Shown: piece by piece, positions 32,676 through 40,905 of the stretch
Layout of the letters: every line of letters begins with the position of its first letter
Position numbering within the stretch: position 1 is the first letter of the stretch
Assembly: GCF_004134825.1 (NCBI RefSeq)
Contig: NZ_SDPN01000037.1
Span: forward strand, 1-41,967
Length of the DNA stretch: 41,967 bases
Source of the DNA: Agromyces albus
Lineage (GTDB): Bacteria; Actinomycetota; Actinomycetes; Actinomycetales; Microbacteriaceae
Direction of reading: 5' to 3'
Notes under the pieces: generated by a model
The model's input: the letters and a program-made list of their open reading frames with translations, nothing else
Databases searched by the model: none
Told to the model about the DNA's origin: nothing
Program-made: the position numbers and the translations under genes

Positions 32676-33674
32676 TCAGTCGGTGACGGTGACGACGCCT
32701 TTGCCGCGAATGCCGCCCTTGGCAAGGGACTGCATGGCTTGCGGGGTGTGAGCGAAGTCGAAGACCTTGCCCACGACCGGGCGCAACACGCCCTGGTCGA
32801 CGAGTGCGGTGATGTGCCGAAGCTGGTCACCGCTGGCGCGCATGAAGAGGAACTCGTAGTTGACTCCGAGCTGCTTCGCCTGCGTTCGGATCTTGCTGCT
32901 GAGCCCGGCGACCGCCAGGCGCAGCAGGGGGTTGAGGCCGATCTCTCGGGCGAAGTCGGGGTCGGGCGGGCCGGCGATTCCGATGGCCTTGCCGCCGGGC
33001 TTGAGCACGCGCAGCGACTTCTCGAGGTTCTCCCCGCCGATGCTCTCCAGCACCAGGTCGTAGCCGTCGAGGAGCTGTTCGAAGTCCTGCGTGCGGTAAT
33101 CGATGACGGTGTCAGCTCCGAGTTCGCGGACGAAGTCCGCGTTGGCGGCACTGGCCGTGGTGGCGACGGTCGCGCCGAGGTGCTTGGCGAGCTGGATCGC
33201 GATCGACCCCACCCCGCCGGCACCGGCATGGATGAGCACCTTCTGCCCCGGCTGCAGGTTGCCGCGCTCCACGAGCGCCTGCCACGTGGTCAGCGCCACC
33301 AGCGGCAGCGAGCCGGCTTCCTGCATGCTGATCGACGAGGGCTTGAGGGCGAGGTCTGCCTCGGCGACGGCGATGCGCTCGGCGAACGTGCCGATGCGGT
33401 CCTTGTCAGGCCGGGCGTAGACCTCGTCGCCGGGCTTGAACCCGCGCACCTTCGCGCCGACGCGGATGACGGTACCGGCGAGATCGTTGCCGAGGATCAG
33501 GGGCAGCCTGTACCGGAGGATCTGCTTGAAGGCACCGGCGCGGATCCCCTCGTCCAGCGGGTTCAGCCCTGCAGCGTCCACCCGCACCAGGACGTCGCGC
33601 TCGCCGACGACGGGCTCCGGGACGTCGGCCTCCTGCACCGGCTCCTTGTACTTGGTGACGACGAACGCTCTCAT
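32676..33674 (-). CDS. NADP-dependent quinone-oxidoreductase-like MDR protein
   Basis: A 332-residue member of the medium-chain dehydrogenase superfamily without the catalytic zinc ligands: RVDAAGLNPLDEGIRAG, PLILGNDLAGTV, VLIHAGAGGVGSIAIQLAKH (about 143-162, nucleotide loop) and IDYRTQDFEQLLDGYDLVLE. Such enzymes reduce enones or quinones with NADPH. AAGGAG lies 9 bases before the ATG. It is the first gene of the minus-strand run and is driven from the palindrome-rich region shared with the second TetR gene. Confidence 0.93.
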   Translation of the reverse strand: MRAFVVTKYKEPVQEADVPEPVVGERDVLVRVDAAGLNPLDEGIRAGAFKQILRYRLPLILGNDLAGTVIRVGAKVRGFKPGDEVYARPDKDRIGTFAERIAVAEADLALKPSSISMQEAGSLPLVALTTWQALVERGNLQPGQKVLIHAGAGGVGSIAIQLAKHLGATVATTASAANADFVRELGADTVIDYRTQDFEQLLDGYDLVLESIGGENLEKSLRVLKPGGKAIGIAGPPDPDFAREIGLNPLLRLAVAGLSSKIRTQAKQLGVNYEFLFMRASGDQLRHITALVDQGVLRPVVGKVFDFAHTPQAMQSLAKGGIRGKGVVTVTD

Positions 33675-33701
33675 GCGATGGTGCTCCTTCTGGATGACTT
33701 G

Positions 33702-33739
33702 CTCGGATATCCGAGTACACTCAATTGTGAGTCAACTCA
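33702..33739. promoter_or_regulatory. Operator/promoter region between reductase and second TetR
   Basis: CTCGGATATCCGAG (33702-33715) is a perfect 14-base palindrome. Alternating ACTCA, TGAGT and ACTCA blocks follow at 33719-33723, 33728-33732 and 33735-33739. On the minus strand TTGACT (33735-33730) and GGATAT (33712-33707) are 17 bases apart, a good promoter for the reductase. The palindrome covers its -10 and the blocks cover its -35, so the TetR protein encoded alongside is the likely binder. Confidence 0.7.
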
Positions 33740-33763
33740 GTAAAAATGTCAAGGGAGGTCATC

Positions 33764-34396
33764 ATGAGCGACGCTCGGATGCCGATCGGCCGCCGCGAGC
33801 GGGCCAAGCAGGACAAGCGCGAGCGCATCATGGCGGCCGCGCGCGAACTCTTCGCAGAACACGGCGTCGGAGGGGTCACGACGCAGCAGGTCGCCGACCG
33901 CGCCGATGTCGCGATCGGCACGCTGTACCTGTACGCGGCCACCAAGGCCGAGCTGCTGATCATGGTGCAGAATCAGAAGTTCGCCGCCGCCATCGACGCT
34001 GGCCTGGCCGCCGCATCCGTCACTCCGAGGCGAAGCTCGCTGGAAGGCGTCATCGCGCTCATCCGACCGGTAGTGGCGTGCGTGCGTGAGCACGTCGAGA
34101 ACGGACGCACCTATCTGCACGAGCTCGTCTTCGGGGATCCGTCCGAGCCCTACCGGCGCGAGGGACTCGCCCTTTCAGGCCGCCTCGAGGACGGCATCGC
34201 GCGCCTGCTGACCCGCGACGAGCGCATCGACGGTCGGGATGCAGCGACGCTGGCACGCGTGATCACCGCGATCATCCACATCAGCACGACCGCCACGGTC
34301 TACGTGCACCGCAGCGACGATGCCGTGCTCGGCGACATCCGTGAACAAGTACGAGTCATCCTGTCCGAGTGCCACGAAGGTGGCCTGGCTGCCTAG
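33764..34396 (+). CDS. TetR-family regulator, copy 2 of two bracketing the cassette
   Basis: A 210-residue repressor with GRRERAKQDKRERIMAAARELFAEHG and helix-turn-helix VTTQQVADRADVAIGTLYLYAATKAELL. The ligand domain shares VENGRTYLHELVFGDPSEPYRREGLALS with copy 1, so the two arose by duplication. ATG 33764 has AGGGAGGT about 5 bases upstream and is preferred over 33746. It diverges from the reductase. Its stop codon overlaps the convergent moaD stop (CTAG). Confidence 0.93.
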   Translation: MSDARMPIGRRERAKQDKRERIMAAARELFAEHGVGGVTTQQVADRADVAIGTLYLYAATKAELLIMVQNQKFAAAIDAGLAAASVTPRRSSLEGVIALIRPVVACVREHVENGRTYLHELVFGDPSEPYRREGLALSGRLEDGIARLLTRDERIDGRDAATLARVITAIIHISTTATVYVHRSDDAVLGDIREQVRVILSECHEGGLAA

Positions 34397-34662
34397 CCGC
34401 CAGCGAACGGCGGAAGCACGTCGACCTGCGCGCCGAGCGGTGCCGCGGCGTCTCGCTGCACGACCCCGTCGATGAGGAACGAGCCGTTGGCGACCACTCG
34501 GGCCATGGTGGCGCCATAACGGCCCACGAGGAGCTCGCGCAGTTCGCCCACCGTCGCGCCGACGGTGCCCGATGCGAAGGTCTCCTCGTCGACACCCGTC
34601 GCCTCGGCGGCCGCGGCGAAGTAGCGGACGGTGACGGATGCCACGTGAGTCACGTCAACCAC
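34393..34662 (-). CDS. moaD: Molybdopterin synthase small subunit MoaD
   Basis: An 89-residue ubiquitin-like sulfur carrier. [20 protein letters not shown] is the family start and the protein ends in PPFAGG, the Gly-Gly tail that is thiocarboxylated by MoeZ. The start is uncertain: GTG codons at 34662, 34653 and 34644 all fit, the last giving the most typical length. Any of these overlaps or touches the moaA stop, so moaA and moaD are translated together. Confidence 0.9.
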   Translation of the reverse strand: MVDVTHVASVTVRYFAAAAEATGVDEETFASGTVGATVGELRELLVGRYGATMARVVANGSFLIDGVVQRDAAAPLGAQVDVLPPFAGG

Positions 34663-35722
34663 CGATGCCGCCCATCGAACGCATGGGGCGCACGAAGTCG
34701 TCGTCGTCGATACCGTGGCCGGCCTTCTTGCCCCACATGGCGGCGCGCCAGCGATCGGAGATCGTCGCGTCGTCGGCTCCGCCGCGGAGAAGTGCGCGCA
34801 AGTCGGTCTCGTCGTCGCCGAAGAGGCACGAGCGCACCGATCCCTCGGCGGTGAGCCGCGTGCGGTCGCAGGCTGCGCAGAACGACCGCGTCACCGAGGC
34901 GATGATGCCGACCGTTGCCGGCCCGCCGTCGACGAGCCAGTCTTCAGCGGGCGCCGACGGATCGTCGCGGCCCACGGGCTCGAGCACGAAGCGCTCGCCG
35001 AGCACGCGGAGGAGCTCGTCGGCGTCGACCATGTTGTCGCGCTTCCACGTCTCGTCGGCGTCGAGCGGCATCTGCTCGATGAACCGCAAGCGGCATCCGT
35101 GATCGATGGCCCACGCGAGCAGGGCGGGGGCGTCGTGCAGCGTCTCGCGCATCGCGACGGCGTTGATCTTGATCGGTCCGAGGCCGGCGCGGTGGGCCGC
35201 GGCGATGCCGGCGAGCACCGCGGGCAGCCGGTCGCGCCGGGTGAGCCGGGTGAAGTGCTCGCGGTCGAGCGTGTCGAGCGAGACGTTCACGCGGCCGAGG
35301 CCCGCATCGGCGAGCGCCTGCGCGCGTTTCTCGAGCCCGATGCCGTTCGTCGTGAGCGCGAGCGGCGTGCCCGGCGCGGCATCCGCACTGCGCTGGATGA
35401 TCTCGACCAGGTCGCCTCGCGTGAGCGGCTCGCCGCCGGTGAAGCGCACCTCGCGCACGCCGAGGTCGCGCACCGCGATGCCGACGAGCCGCGCGAGCTC
35501 GGTGGCCGAGAGCAACTCGTCGCGCGGGATCACCGGAAGCCCCTCGGCCGGCATGCAGTACGTGCAGCGCAGCGAACAGGCCGAGGTGATCGAGATGCGC
35601 AGGTCGCGGGCGACGCGGCCGAAGCGGTCGACGAGCCCCGGGACATCCGGTCGCCCCACCGTCGACGGCGCAGCGGAAGGCGGCCGGCGAACCGCCGGCT
35701 TGCCGAGCTGGATGGCCGCCAT
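34655..35722 (-). CDS. moaA: GTP 3',8-cyclase MoaA
   Basis: A 355-residue radical-SAM enzyme that starts cofactor synthesis from GTP. The SAM cluster motif CSLRCTYC lies near 50-57, [14 protein letters not shown] near 92-105, and the second 4Fe-4S cluster is [10 protein letters not shown] plus RSC near 295-315. It ends MRSMGGIGG, the conserved Gly-Gly tail needed for activity. TAGGGT seven bases before the ATG on the minus strand might be a -10 of a leaderless message. It diverges from the sulfite-oxidase-like gene. Confidence 0.96.
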   Translation of the reverse strand: MAAIQLGKPAVRRPPSAAPSTVGRPDVPGLVDRFGRVARDLRISITSACSLRCTYCMPAEGLPVIPRDELLSATELARLVGIAVRDLGVREVRFTGGEPLTRGDLVEIIQRSADAAPGTPLALTTNGIGLEKRAQALADAGLGRVNVSLDTLDREHFTRLTRRDRLPAVLAGIAAAHRAGLGPIKINAVAMRETLHDAPALLAWAIDHGCRLRFIEQMPLDADETWKRDNMVDADELLRVLGERFVLEPVGRDDPSAPAEDWLVDGGPATVGIIASVTRSFCAACDRTRLTAEGSVRSCLFGDDETDLRALLRGGADDATISDRWRAAMWGKKAGHGIDDDDFVRPMRSMGGIGG

Positions 35723-35783
35723 GTCAACAACCCTAAGCGTTTCTGGGTTACCGATGGATGACAGCGGATGTCGCCGTCACTAT

Positions 35784-35809
35784 CGTGAGACCCAGTGGCG
35801 TGAAACCCA
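35784..35809. repeat. Direct repeat upstream of the sulfite-oxidase-like gene
   Basis: CGTGAGACCCA (35784-35794) and CGTGAAACCCA (35799-35809) differ at one base and are 15 bases apart. An inverted TGGGTT lies at 35744-35749 near the moaA side. A transcription factor with AACCCA half-sites might control both divergent genes; no regulator gene is adjacent. Confidence 0.4.
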
Positions 35810-35824
35810 AGGGGAGGAGTCGCG

Positions 35825-36418
35825 ATGTCGTTCATCACCAGGGGGTTCAGCGGCCGCAGCCATGAGCGCGACGAGCGCCTCCCACCCGGACAGACCCTCG
35901 TGCACGACTTCCCGGTGCTGTCGGCGGGGCCGACGCCCGAGATCGACACTGCCGAGTGGGAGTTCTCGATCACGACCGAGACCGGCGGCGTGCACTCGTG
36001 GAACTGGCAGCAGTTCATGGCGCTGCCGATCGACGAGGTCGACACCGACATCCATTGCGTGACGCACTGGTCGAAGCTCGGCACGAGCTGGCGCGGCATC
36101 TCGCTCGACACCCTCTTCGAGAACGTCGAGACCCAATACGACTACGTGATGGCGCACAGCTACGGCGGCTACACGACCAACCTCGCGCTCGACGACCTGC
36201 TCGACGGCAAGGCATGGATCGCGTTCGAGTTCGACGGCGAGCCGCTCGACCCGGAGCACGGAGGGCCCGCGCGCCTGCTCGTGCCGCACCTCTACTTCTG
36301 GAAGAGCGCGAAATGGGTGCGCGGACTCGTGATGATGGGCGAAGACGAGCCCGGGTTCTGGGAGCAGAACGGCTACCACCTCCACGGGGACCCGTGGAAG
36401 GAAGAGCGCTACTGGTGA
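35825..36418 (+). CDS. Sulfite-oxidase-like molybdopterin oxidoreductase
   Basis: A 197-residue protein with the sulfite oxidase molybdopterin fold. DIHCVTHWSKLGTSWRGISL (about 76-95) carries the Cys expected to ligate molybdenum, and DDLLDGKAWIAFEFDGEPL and RLLVPHLYFWKSAKWVRGL complete the fold. It lacks the heme and dimerisation domains of sulfite oxidases and the Tat signal of MsrP, so it is probably cytoplasmic. GGGGAGGAG lies about 6 bases before the ATG. The following flavin reductase gene overlaps it and is a likely electron partner. Substrate unknown. Confidence 0.92.
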   Translation: MSFITRGFSGRSHERDERLPPGQTLVHDFPVLSAGPTPEIDTAEWEFSITTETGGVHSWNWQQFMALPIDEVDTDIHCVTHWSKLGTSWRGISLDTLFENVETQYDYVMAHSYGGYTTNLALDDLLDGKAWIAFEFDGEPLDPEHGGPARLLVPHLYFWKSAKWVRGLVMMGEDEPGFWEQNGYHLHGDPWKEERYW

Positions 36419-37266
36419 GCGACGCCTCGACCGCGACCGCGACGACGGCCACGAGCGAGCCCGCACGGGCGCTCGCCGCCGTGCCGCGCGCCGGCTGGCA
36501 CGTCGCGACGGTCGCCGCCACGCGCCGGGAGACCGCGAACGCAGCACGACTCGAACTCGAGGTCGACGGATGGCCCGGCAACGCCGCCGGGCAGCACCTC
36601 GACCTCCGGCTCACCGCCCCCGACGGGTACACGGCGACCCGCTCGTACTCGATCGCCTCGTCGGGATCGGGCACCCGGGTCGTGCTCGCGGTCGACCGGC
36701 TTCCCGACGGGGAGGTGTCGCCGTTCCTCGTCAACGAGGTGCGCGTGGGCGACCGTCTCGAGGTGCACGGTCCGCTCGGCGCGTTCTTCGTGTGGCGCCC
36801 GGTGGATCACGGGGCACTTCGTTCGGCCGGCGATGGAGCCGGGGGCGCGGCATCCGCTCTCCGTGCTCGACCAGTGCAGCTCATCGCGGGCGGCTCGGGC
36901 ATCGTGCCCCTCTTCGCGATGGCGACAGCACACGCCGAGGCACGAGACCTCACGCCGTTCCGCATGCTCTACTCGGTGCGCACGCCCGACGACCTGTTCT
37001 TCGCCGAGGAGCTCATGGCGCTCGCCGCGACATCCGACGACTTCCGGCTCGATCTCGTCTACACGCGGCGCACGCCCGACGGGTGGCCGAACCCGGCCGG
37101 CCGGGTCACGCGCGAGGCGCTCGAAGGTGCCGTGCTTCCCGCCACCGAGCGTCCGATCGTGTACGTGTGCGGTTCGACGGGCTTCGTCGAGCGCGTCGCG
37201 AGCTGGCTCATCGAGCTCGGGCACGATGCCCGCGACATCCGTACCGAACGATTCGGAGGCATCTGA
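36415..37266 (+). CDS. FAD/NAD(P)-binding ferredoxin-reductase-like protein
   Basis: A 283-residue flavin reductase. GQHLDLRLTAPDGYTATRSYSIAS (about 60-83) is the FAD-binding RxYS motif, and LIAGGSGIVPLFAMA (about 160-174) and VYVCGSTGFVERVASWL (near 248-264) are the NAD(P)-binding parts. No iron-sulfur ligand set is present. The GTG start overlaps the upstream stop (GTGA). With the molybdoenzyme it probably forms a soluble two-component oxidoreductase; the pairing is inferred from overlap. Confidence 0.9.
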   Translation: MSDASTATATTATSEPARALAAVPRAGWHVATVAATRRETANAARLELEVDGWPGNAAGQHLDLRLTAPDGYTATRSYSIASSGSGTRVVLAVDRLPDGEVSPFLVNEVRVGDRLEVHGPLGAFFVWRPVDHGALRSAGDGAGGAASALRARPVQLIAGGSGIVPLFAMATAHAEARDLTPFRMLYSVRTPDDLFFAEELMALAATSDDFRLDLVYTRRTPDGWPNPAGRVTREALEGAVLPATERPIVYVCGSTGFVERVASWLIELGHDARDIRTERFGGI

Positions 37267-37523
37267 TGCAGCACGTCGACGGCAACGCCATCGCCGGCCC
37301 GCTCGCCGAGTTCTTCGCGTTCGACATCACGACCGCGGTCGCGCGGTGCAACGGATGCGGCTTCGTCGCCGAACTCGCCCGAGCCATGGTCTACACGAGC
37401 CCCGCCGGTTCGGTGCTGCGGTGCGCGTCGTGCGAGCAGGTGCTCGCGACCCTCGTCGAGTCCGACGACCGAGCGTGGTTCGGGTTCAGCGGCGTGAGCG
37501 CGATCGAGGTGCGGCGCCGCTGA
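37266..37523 (+). CDS. DUF6510-like zinc-ribbon protein
   Basis: An 85-residue protein: HVDGNAIAGPLAEFFAFDIT then two Cys pairs, ARCNGCGFVAE (about 27-37) and LRCASCEQVLATL (about 51-63), spaced as in a zinc ribbon. The ATG overlaps the preceding stop by one base (TGATG). This small protein is regularly found after sulfite-oxidase-like/reductase pairs in actinobacteria, as I recall; function unknown. Confidence 0.82.
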   Translation: MQHVDGNAIAGPLAEFFAFDITTAVARCNGCGFVAELARAMVYTSPAGSVLRCASCEQVLATLVESDDRAWFGFSGVSAIEVRRR

Positions 37524-37582
37524 AGCGCCTGCTGAGGCGCCTGCTGCGGTCGGGGGCTGAGCCTGTCGGAAGGAATGGGCCT

Positions 37583-37879
37583 GTGTGGATCGGCTGGATC
37601 GAGTTCGACGTGCTGCTCGGCGACGTGCACTCGCTGAAGGGCAAGCGAGCAGTGCTGCGGCCGATCATCGCCGAACTCCGGCGGAACCTCGATGTGAGCG
37701 TTGCCGAGGTCGGCGATCAAGGCCTGCATCGGCGGGCGGAGATCGGCGTCGGCGTCGTCGCGGCGCACTCGGAACGCGTGACCGACGCGCTCGACCGCGC
37801 TGAACGGCTCATCGCCGAGCGACCCGAGGTCACCCTGCTCTCGGCGCGCCGCCGGCTGCGCCACAGCGACGACGACTGA
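37583..37879 (+). CDS. DUF503-family protein
   Basis: A 98-residue protein of the DUF503 (YlxP-like) fold: VWIGWIEFDVLLGDVHSLKGKRAVLRP then DVSVAEVGDQGLHRRAEIGV and LDRAERLIAERPEV. GTG 37583 has GAAGGAA about 8 bases upstream; an ATG nearby is out of frame. Usually a small ferredoxin-like protein of unknown role. Converges with hutI. Confidence 0.85.
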   Translation: MWIGWIEFDVLLGDVHSLKGKRAVLRPIIAELRRNLDVSVAEVGDQGLHRRAEIGVGVVAAHSERVTDALDRAERLIAERPEVTLLSARRRLRHSDDD

Positions 37880-37894
37880 GCGGATGCGTCGGTG

Positions 37895-39142
37895 CTACCG
37901 AGCGCCGGGCCCCGTGACGGCCGCCCCGCCCTTCCACACGCCGCTCACGAGCGGCACGCCCGGCCGGTAGGCGAGGTGCACGTGGCTCGGTGCGTCGAGC
38001 AGCACGAGGTCGGCGCGCGCACCGGGCCGGAGCGCCCCGACATCCGTTCTCCGCAGCGCCGCCGCGCCGCCGGCGGTTGAGGCCCACACGGCTTCGGCGG
38101 GCGTCATGCCCATGTCGCGCACGGCGACGGCGATGCAGAACGCCATCGAGCTCGTGAAGCTCGAGCCCGGGTTGCAGTCGCTCGCGAGCGACACCGTGAC
38201 TCCCGCGTCGACGAGGCGCCGCGCGTCGGGGTAGGGCTGGCGGGTCGAGAACTCGACGCCCGGCAGCAGGGTCGCGATGGTGTCGGATGCCGCGAGTGCC
38301 GCGACATCCGCGTCGCTCAGGTAGGTGCAGTGGTCGACGGATGCCGCGCCGAGCTCGACGGCGAGGCGCACGCCGCCGCCCTCGCCCAGCTGGTTGCCGT
38401 GCACGCGCACGCCGAGCCCCGCGGCGGCGCCCGCCTCGAGCACCCGGCGGGACTGCTCGGGCGTGAACGCACCACGCTCGCAGAACGCGTCGACCCAGCG
38501 GGAGTGCGGCGCGCACGCGGCGAGCATCTCGCCGACGACGAGGTCGACGTAGGCGTCGGCGCCGCCCTCGCGGTCGGCGTACTCGGCGGGAACCACGTGG
38601 GCCCCGAGGAACGTCACCTCATCGGTGACCTCCCGCGCGAGGCGCACGAGGCGTTCCTCGTCGGTGACGCTCAGGCCGTAACCCGACTTGATCTCGAAGG
38701 TGGTCGTGCCCTGCGCGTGCAGCTCGGCGACGAAGCCGGCCAGCCGAGCCCGCAGCTCATCATCGCTCGCGGCCCGGGTCGCAGCGACGGTCGAGCGGAT
38801 GCCGCCCGCCTCGTAGCGACGCCCCGCCATGCGTGCGGCGAACTCCTCGGCGCGGTCGCCGCCGAAGACGAGGTGCGTGTGGCTGTCGACGAACCCGGGG
38901 ATGACCGCGCGACCGCCCGCGTCGACGACCTCCGGCGCTCGAGGATCGCCCTGCACGGCCGCGGCGAAGCCCGGGTCGTGCCCCGGGATCTCGGCGGGGC
39001 CGACCCACGTGATGCGGTCGCCCTCGATGAGCACAGCGGCGTCGCGGATGATGCCGAGCCGGCCGCCGTCTCGAAGGGGCGCCGGGTCGTTCGTGACGAG
39101 TTCGCCGATGTTCGTGATGAGGAGTGCGCCGGCCCGCGTCAT
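37895..39142 (-). CDS. hutI: Imidazolonepropionase HutI
   Basis: A 415-residue amidohydrolase for the third step of histidine degradation (imidazolone propionate to formiminoglutamate). [19 protein letters not shown] holds the HxH metal ligands (about 83-101). [33 protein letters not shown] and [17 protein letters not shown] follow with the third and fourth ligands. The start is 3 bases after the hutU stop, so the two are an operon. No hutH, hutF or hutG is in the window. Confidence 0.95.
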   Translation of the reverse strand: MTRAGALLITNIGELVTNDPAPLRDGGRLGIIRDAAVLIEGDRITWVGPAEIPGHDPGFAAAVQGDPRAPEVVDAGGRAVIPGFVDSHTHLVFGGDRAEEFAARMAGRRYEAGGIRSTVAATRAASDDELRARLAGFVAELHAQGTTTFEIKSGYGLSVTDEERLVRLAREVTDEVTFLGAHVVPAEYADREGGADAYVDLVVGEMLAACAPHSRWVDAFCERGAFTPEQSRRVLEAGAAAGLGVRVHGNQLGEGGGVRLAVELGAASVDHCTYLSDADVAALAASDTIATLLPGVEFSTRQPYPDARRLVDAGVTVSLASDCNPGSSFTSSMAFCIAVAVRDMGMTPAEAVWASTAGGAAALRRTDVGALRPGARADLVLLDAPSHVHLAYRPGVPLVSGVWKGGAAVTGPGAR

Positions 39143-39145
39143 CCG

Positions 39146-40813
39146 TCAGCCTTCCTGCATCGGGATGCGCAGGCCGCGCTCGTGGGCGACCTCGACGGCG
39201 CGCTCGTAGCCGGCGTCGACGTGTCGCATGACGCCCGTGCCGGGGTCGTTCACGAGCACGCGCTCGATCTTCTCGGCGGCGAGCGGGGTGCCGTCGGCGA
39301 CGATCACCTGGCCGGCGTGGATCGACCGGCCGATGCCGACGCCGCCGCCGTGGTGGATCGACACCCACGTCGCACCCGACGCTGTGTTGAGCAGGGCGTT
39401 CAGGAGCGGCCAGTCGGCGATCGCGTCGGAGCCGTCGGCCATCGCCTCGGTCTCGCGATACGGCGAGGCGACCGAGCCGGAGTCGAGGTGGTCGCGGCCG
39501 ATCACGACCGGTGCGCTGAGTTCGCCCGAGGCGACCATCTCGTTGAACCTCAGCCCGGCGAGGTGTCGTTCCTTGTAGCCGAGCCAGCAGATGCGGGCGG
39601 GCAGGCCCTCGAAGTGCACCTTCTCGCCGGCCTTGGTGATCCAGCGGCGGAGGTGCTCGTCGTCGGGGAAGAGCTCGAGGATCGCCCGGTCGGTCGCCGC
39701 GATGTCGGCGGGGTCACCAGAGAGCGCCGCCCAGCGGAACGGCCCCTTGCCCTCGGCGAAGAGCGGGCGGATGTAGGCGGGCACGAACCCCGGGAACGCG
39801 AAGGCGCGCTGGTAGCCGCCGAGCTCGGCTTCGCGGCGGATCGAGTTGCCGTAGTCGAACACCTCGGCGCCGGCATCCTGGAACCCGACCATCGCCTCGA
39901 CCTGCTTCGCCATGCTGGCGCGCGCTCGCCGGGTGAAGTCTTCGGCGTCGGATGCCGCGAGCTCATGCCACTCGTCGACCGTAACCCCCTCAGGCAGGTA
40001 CGACAGCGGGTCGTGCGCGCTCGTCTGGTCGGTGACGATGTCGATCGCGACGCCGCGCGCGAGCAGCTCGGAGAACACGGTCGCCGCGTTGCCCACGACG
40101 CCCACCGAGAGCGGCCGGCGCTCGCCCTTCGCCGCGAGCACCCTCGCGACCGCGTCGTCGAGGTCGACGGCGAGCTCGTCGAGGTAGCCGTGCTCGACCC
40201 GGCGCGCGAGCCGAGTCTCGTCGACGTCGACGATGAGCACGACGCCCTCGTTCATCGTGACCGCGAGCGGCTGAGCCCCGCCCATGCCGCCGCAGCCGCC
40301 GGTGAGGGTAAGGGTGCCGGCGAGGCTGCCCCCGAAGCGGGCGCGGGCGATCGCGCCGAACGTCTCGTAGGTGCCCTGCAGGATGCCCTGCGTGCCGATG
40401 TAGATCCACGAGCCGGCCGTCATCTGCCCGTACATCGTGAGGCCGAGCTGCTCGAGCCGACGGAACTCGGGCCAGGTCGCCCAGTCGCCCACGAGGTTCG
40501 AGTTGGCGATGAGCACTCGCGGCGCCCACTCGTGGGTGCGGAACACGCCGACGGGCTTGCCCGACTGCACGAGCAGCGTCTCGTCGGACTCGAGCCCCTC
40601 GAGGGTGCGCACGATCGCGTCGAACGCCTCCCAGTTGCGGGCGGCCTTCCCGGTGCCGCCGTACACGATGAGGTCGTCGGGGCGTTCGGCCACCTCAGGG
40701 TCGAGGTTGTTCATGAGCATGCGCAGCGGCGCCTCGGTCTGCCAGCTCTTCGCGGTGAGCTCGGTACCGCGGGCTGCGCGGACGGTGCGCCGCGTGGTGG
40801 GTGCGTCGGTCAT
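39146..40813 (-). CDS. hutU: Urocanate hydratase HutU
   Basis: A 555-residue enzyme of the second step of histidine degradation, using tightly bound NAD. Segments: [40 protein letters not shown] (about 175-193), [14 protein letters not shown], and [20 protein letters not shown] near the C-terminus. Length matches the family. It is the first gene of the hutU-hutI pair, with a palindromic region 55-90 bases upstream. Confidence 0.96.
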   Translation of the reverse strand: MTDAPTTRRTVRAARGTELTAKSWQTEAPLRMLMNNLDPEVAERPDDLIVYGGTGKAARNWEAFDAIVRTLEGLESDETLLVQSGKPVGVFRTHEWAPRVLIANSNLVGDWATWPEFRRLEQLGLTMYGQMTAGSWIYIGTQGILQGTYETFGAIARARFGGSLAGTLTLTGGCGGMGGAQPLAVTMNEGVVLIVDVDETRLARRVEHGYLDELAVDLDDAVARVLAAKGERRPLSVGVVGNAATVFSELLARGVAIDIVTDQTSAHDPLSYLPEGVTVDEWHELAASDAEDFTRRARASMAKQVEAMVGFQDAGAEVFDYGNSIRREAELGGYQRAFAFPGFVPAYIRPLFAEGKGPFRWAALSGDPADIAATDRAILELFPDDEHLRRWITKAGEKVHFEGLPARICWLGYKERHLAGLRFNEMVASGELSAPVVIGRDHLDSGSVASPYRETEAMADGSDAIADWPLLNALLNTASGATWVSIHHGGGVGIGRSIHAGQVIVADGTPLAAEKIERVLVNDPGTGVMRHVDAGYERAVEVAHERGLRIPMQEG

Positions 40814-40867
40814 GTTCCGATCTCACCGCACGCGGCATCCGGCGACAACGGATGCCACGGCCAGCCC

Positions 40868-40900
40868 GTCTGGGATCCCAGACCTATCCGGAGTGTCTGG
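40868..40900. promoter_or_regulatory. Palindromic operator candidate upstream of hutU
   Basis: GTCTGGGATCCCAGAC (40868-40883) is a perfect 16-base palindrome 55 bases before the hutU start. A third half-site, GTCTGG, lies at 40895-40900. Three half-sites in this position suggest a dimeric or tetrameric repressor of the hut genes; its gene is not in the window. A clear -10/-35 was not found. Confidence 0.55.
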
Positions 40901-40905
40901 TCGGA

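Noticed and set aside
35723..35824. Moco riboswitch upstream of moaA
   Set aside because: The gap is only about 100 bases, shared by divergent genes, without the expected multi-stem structure; moaA may be leaderless.
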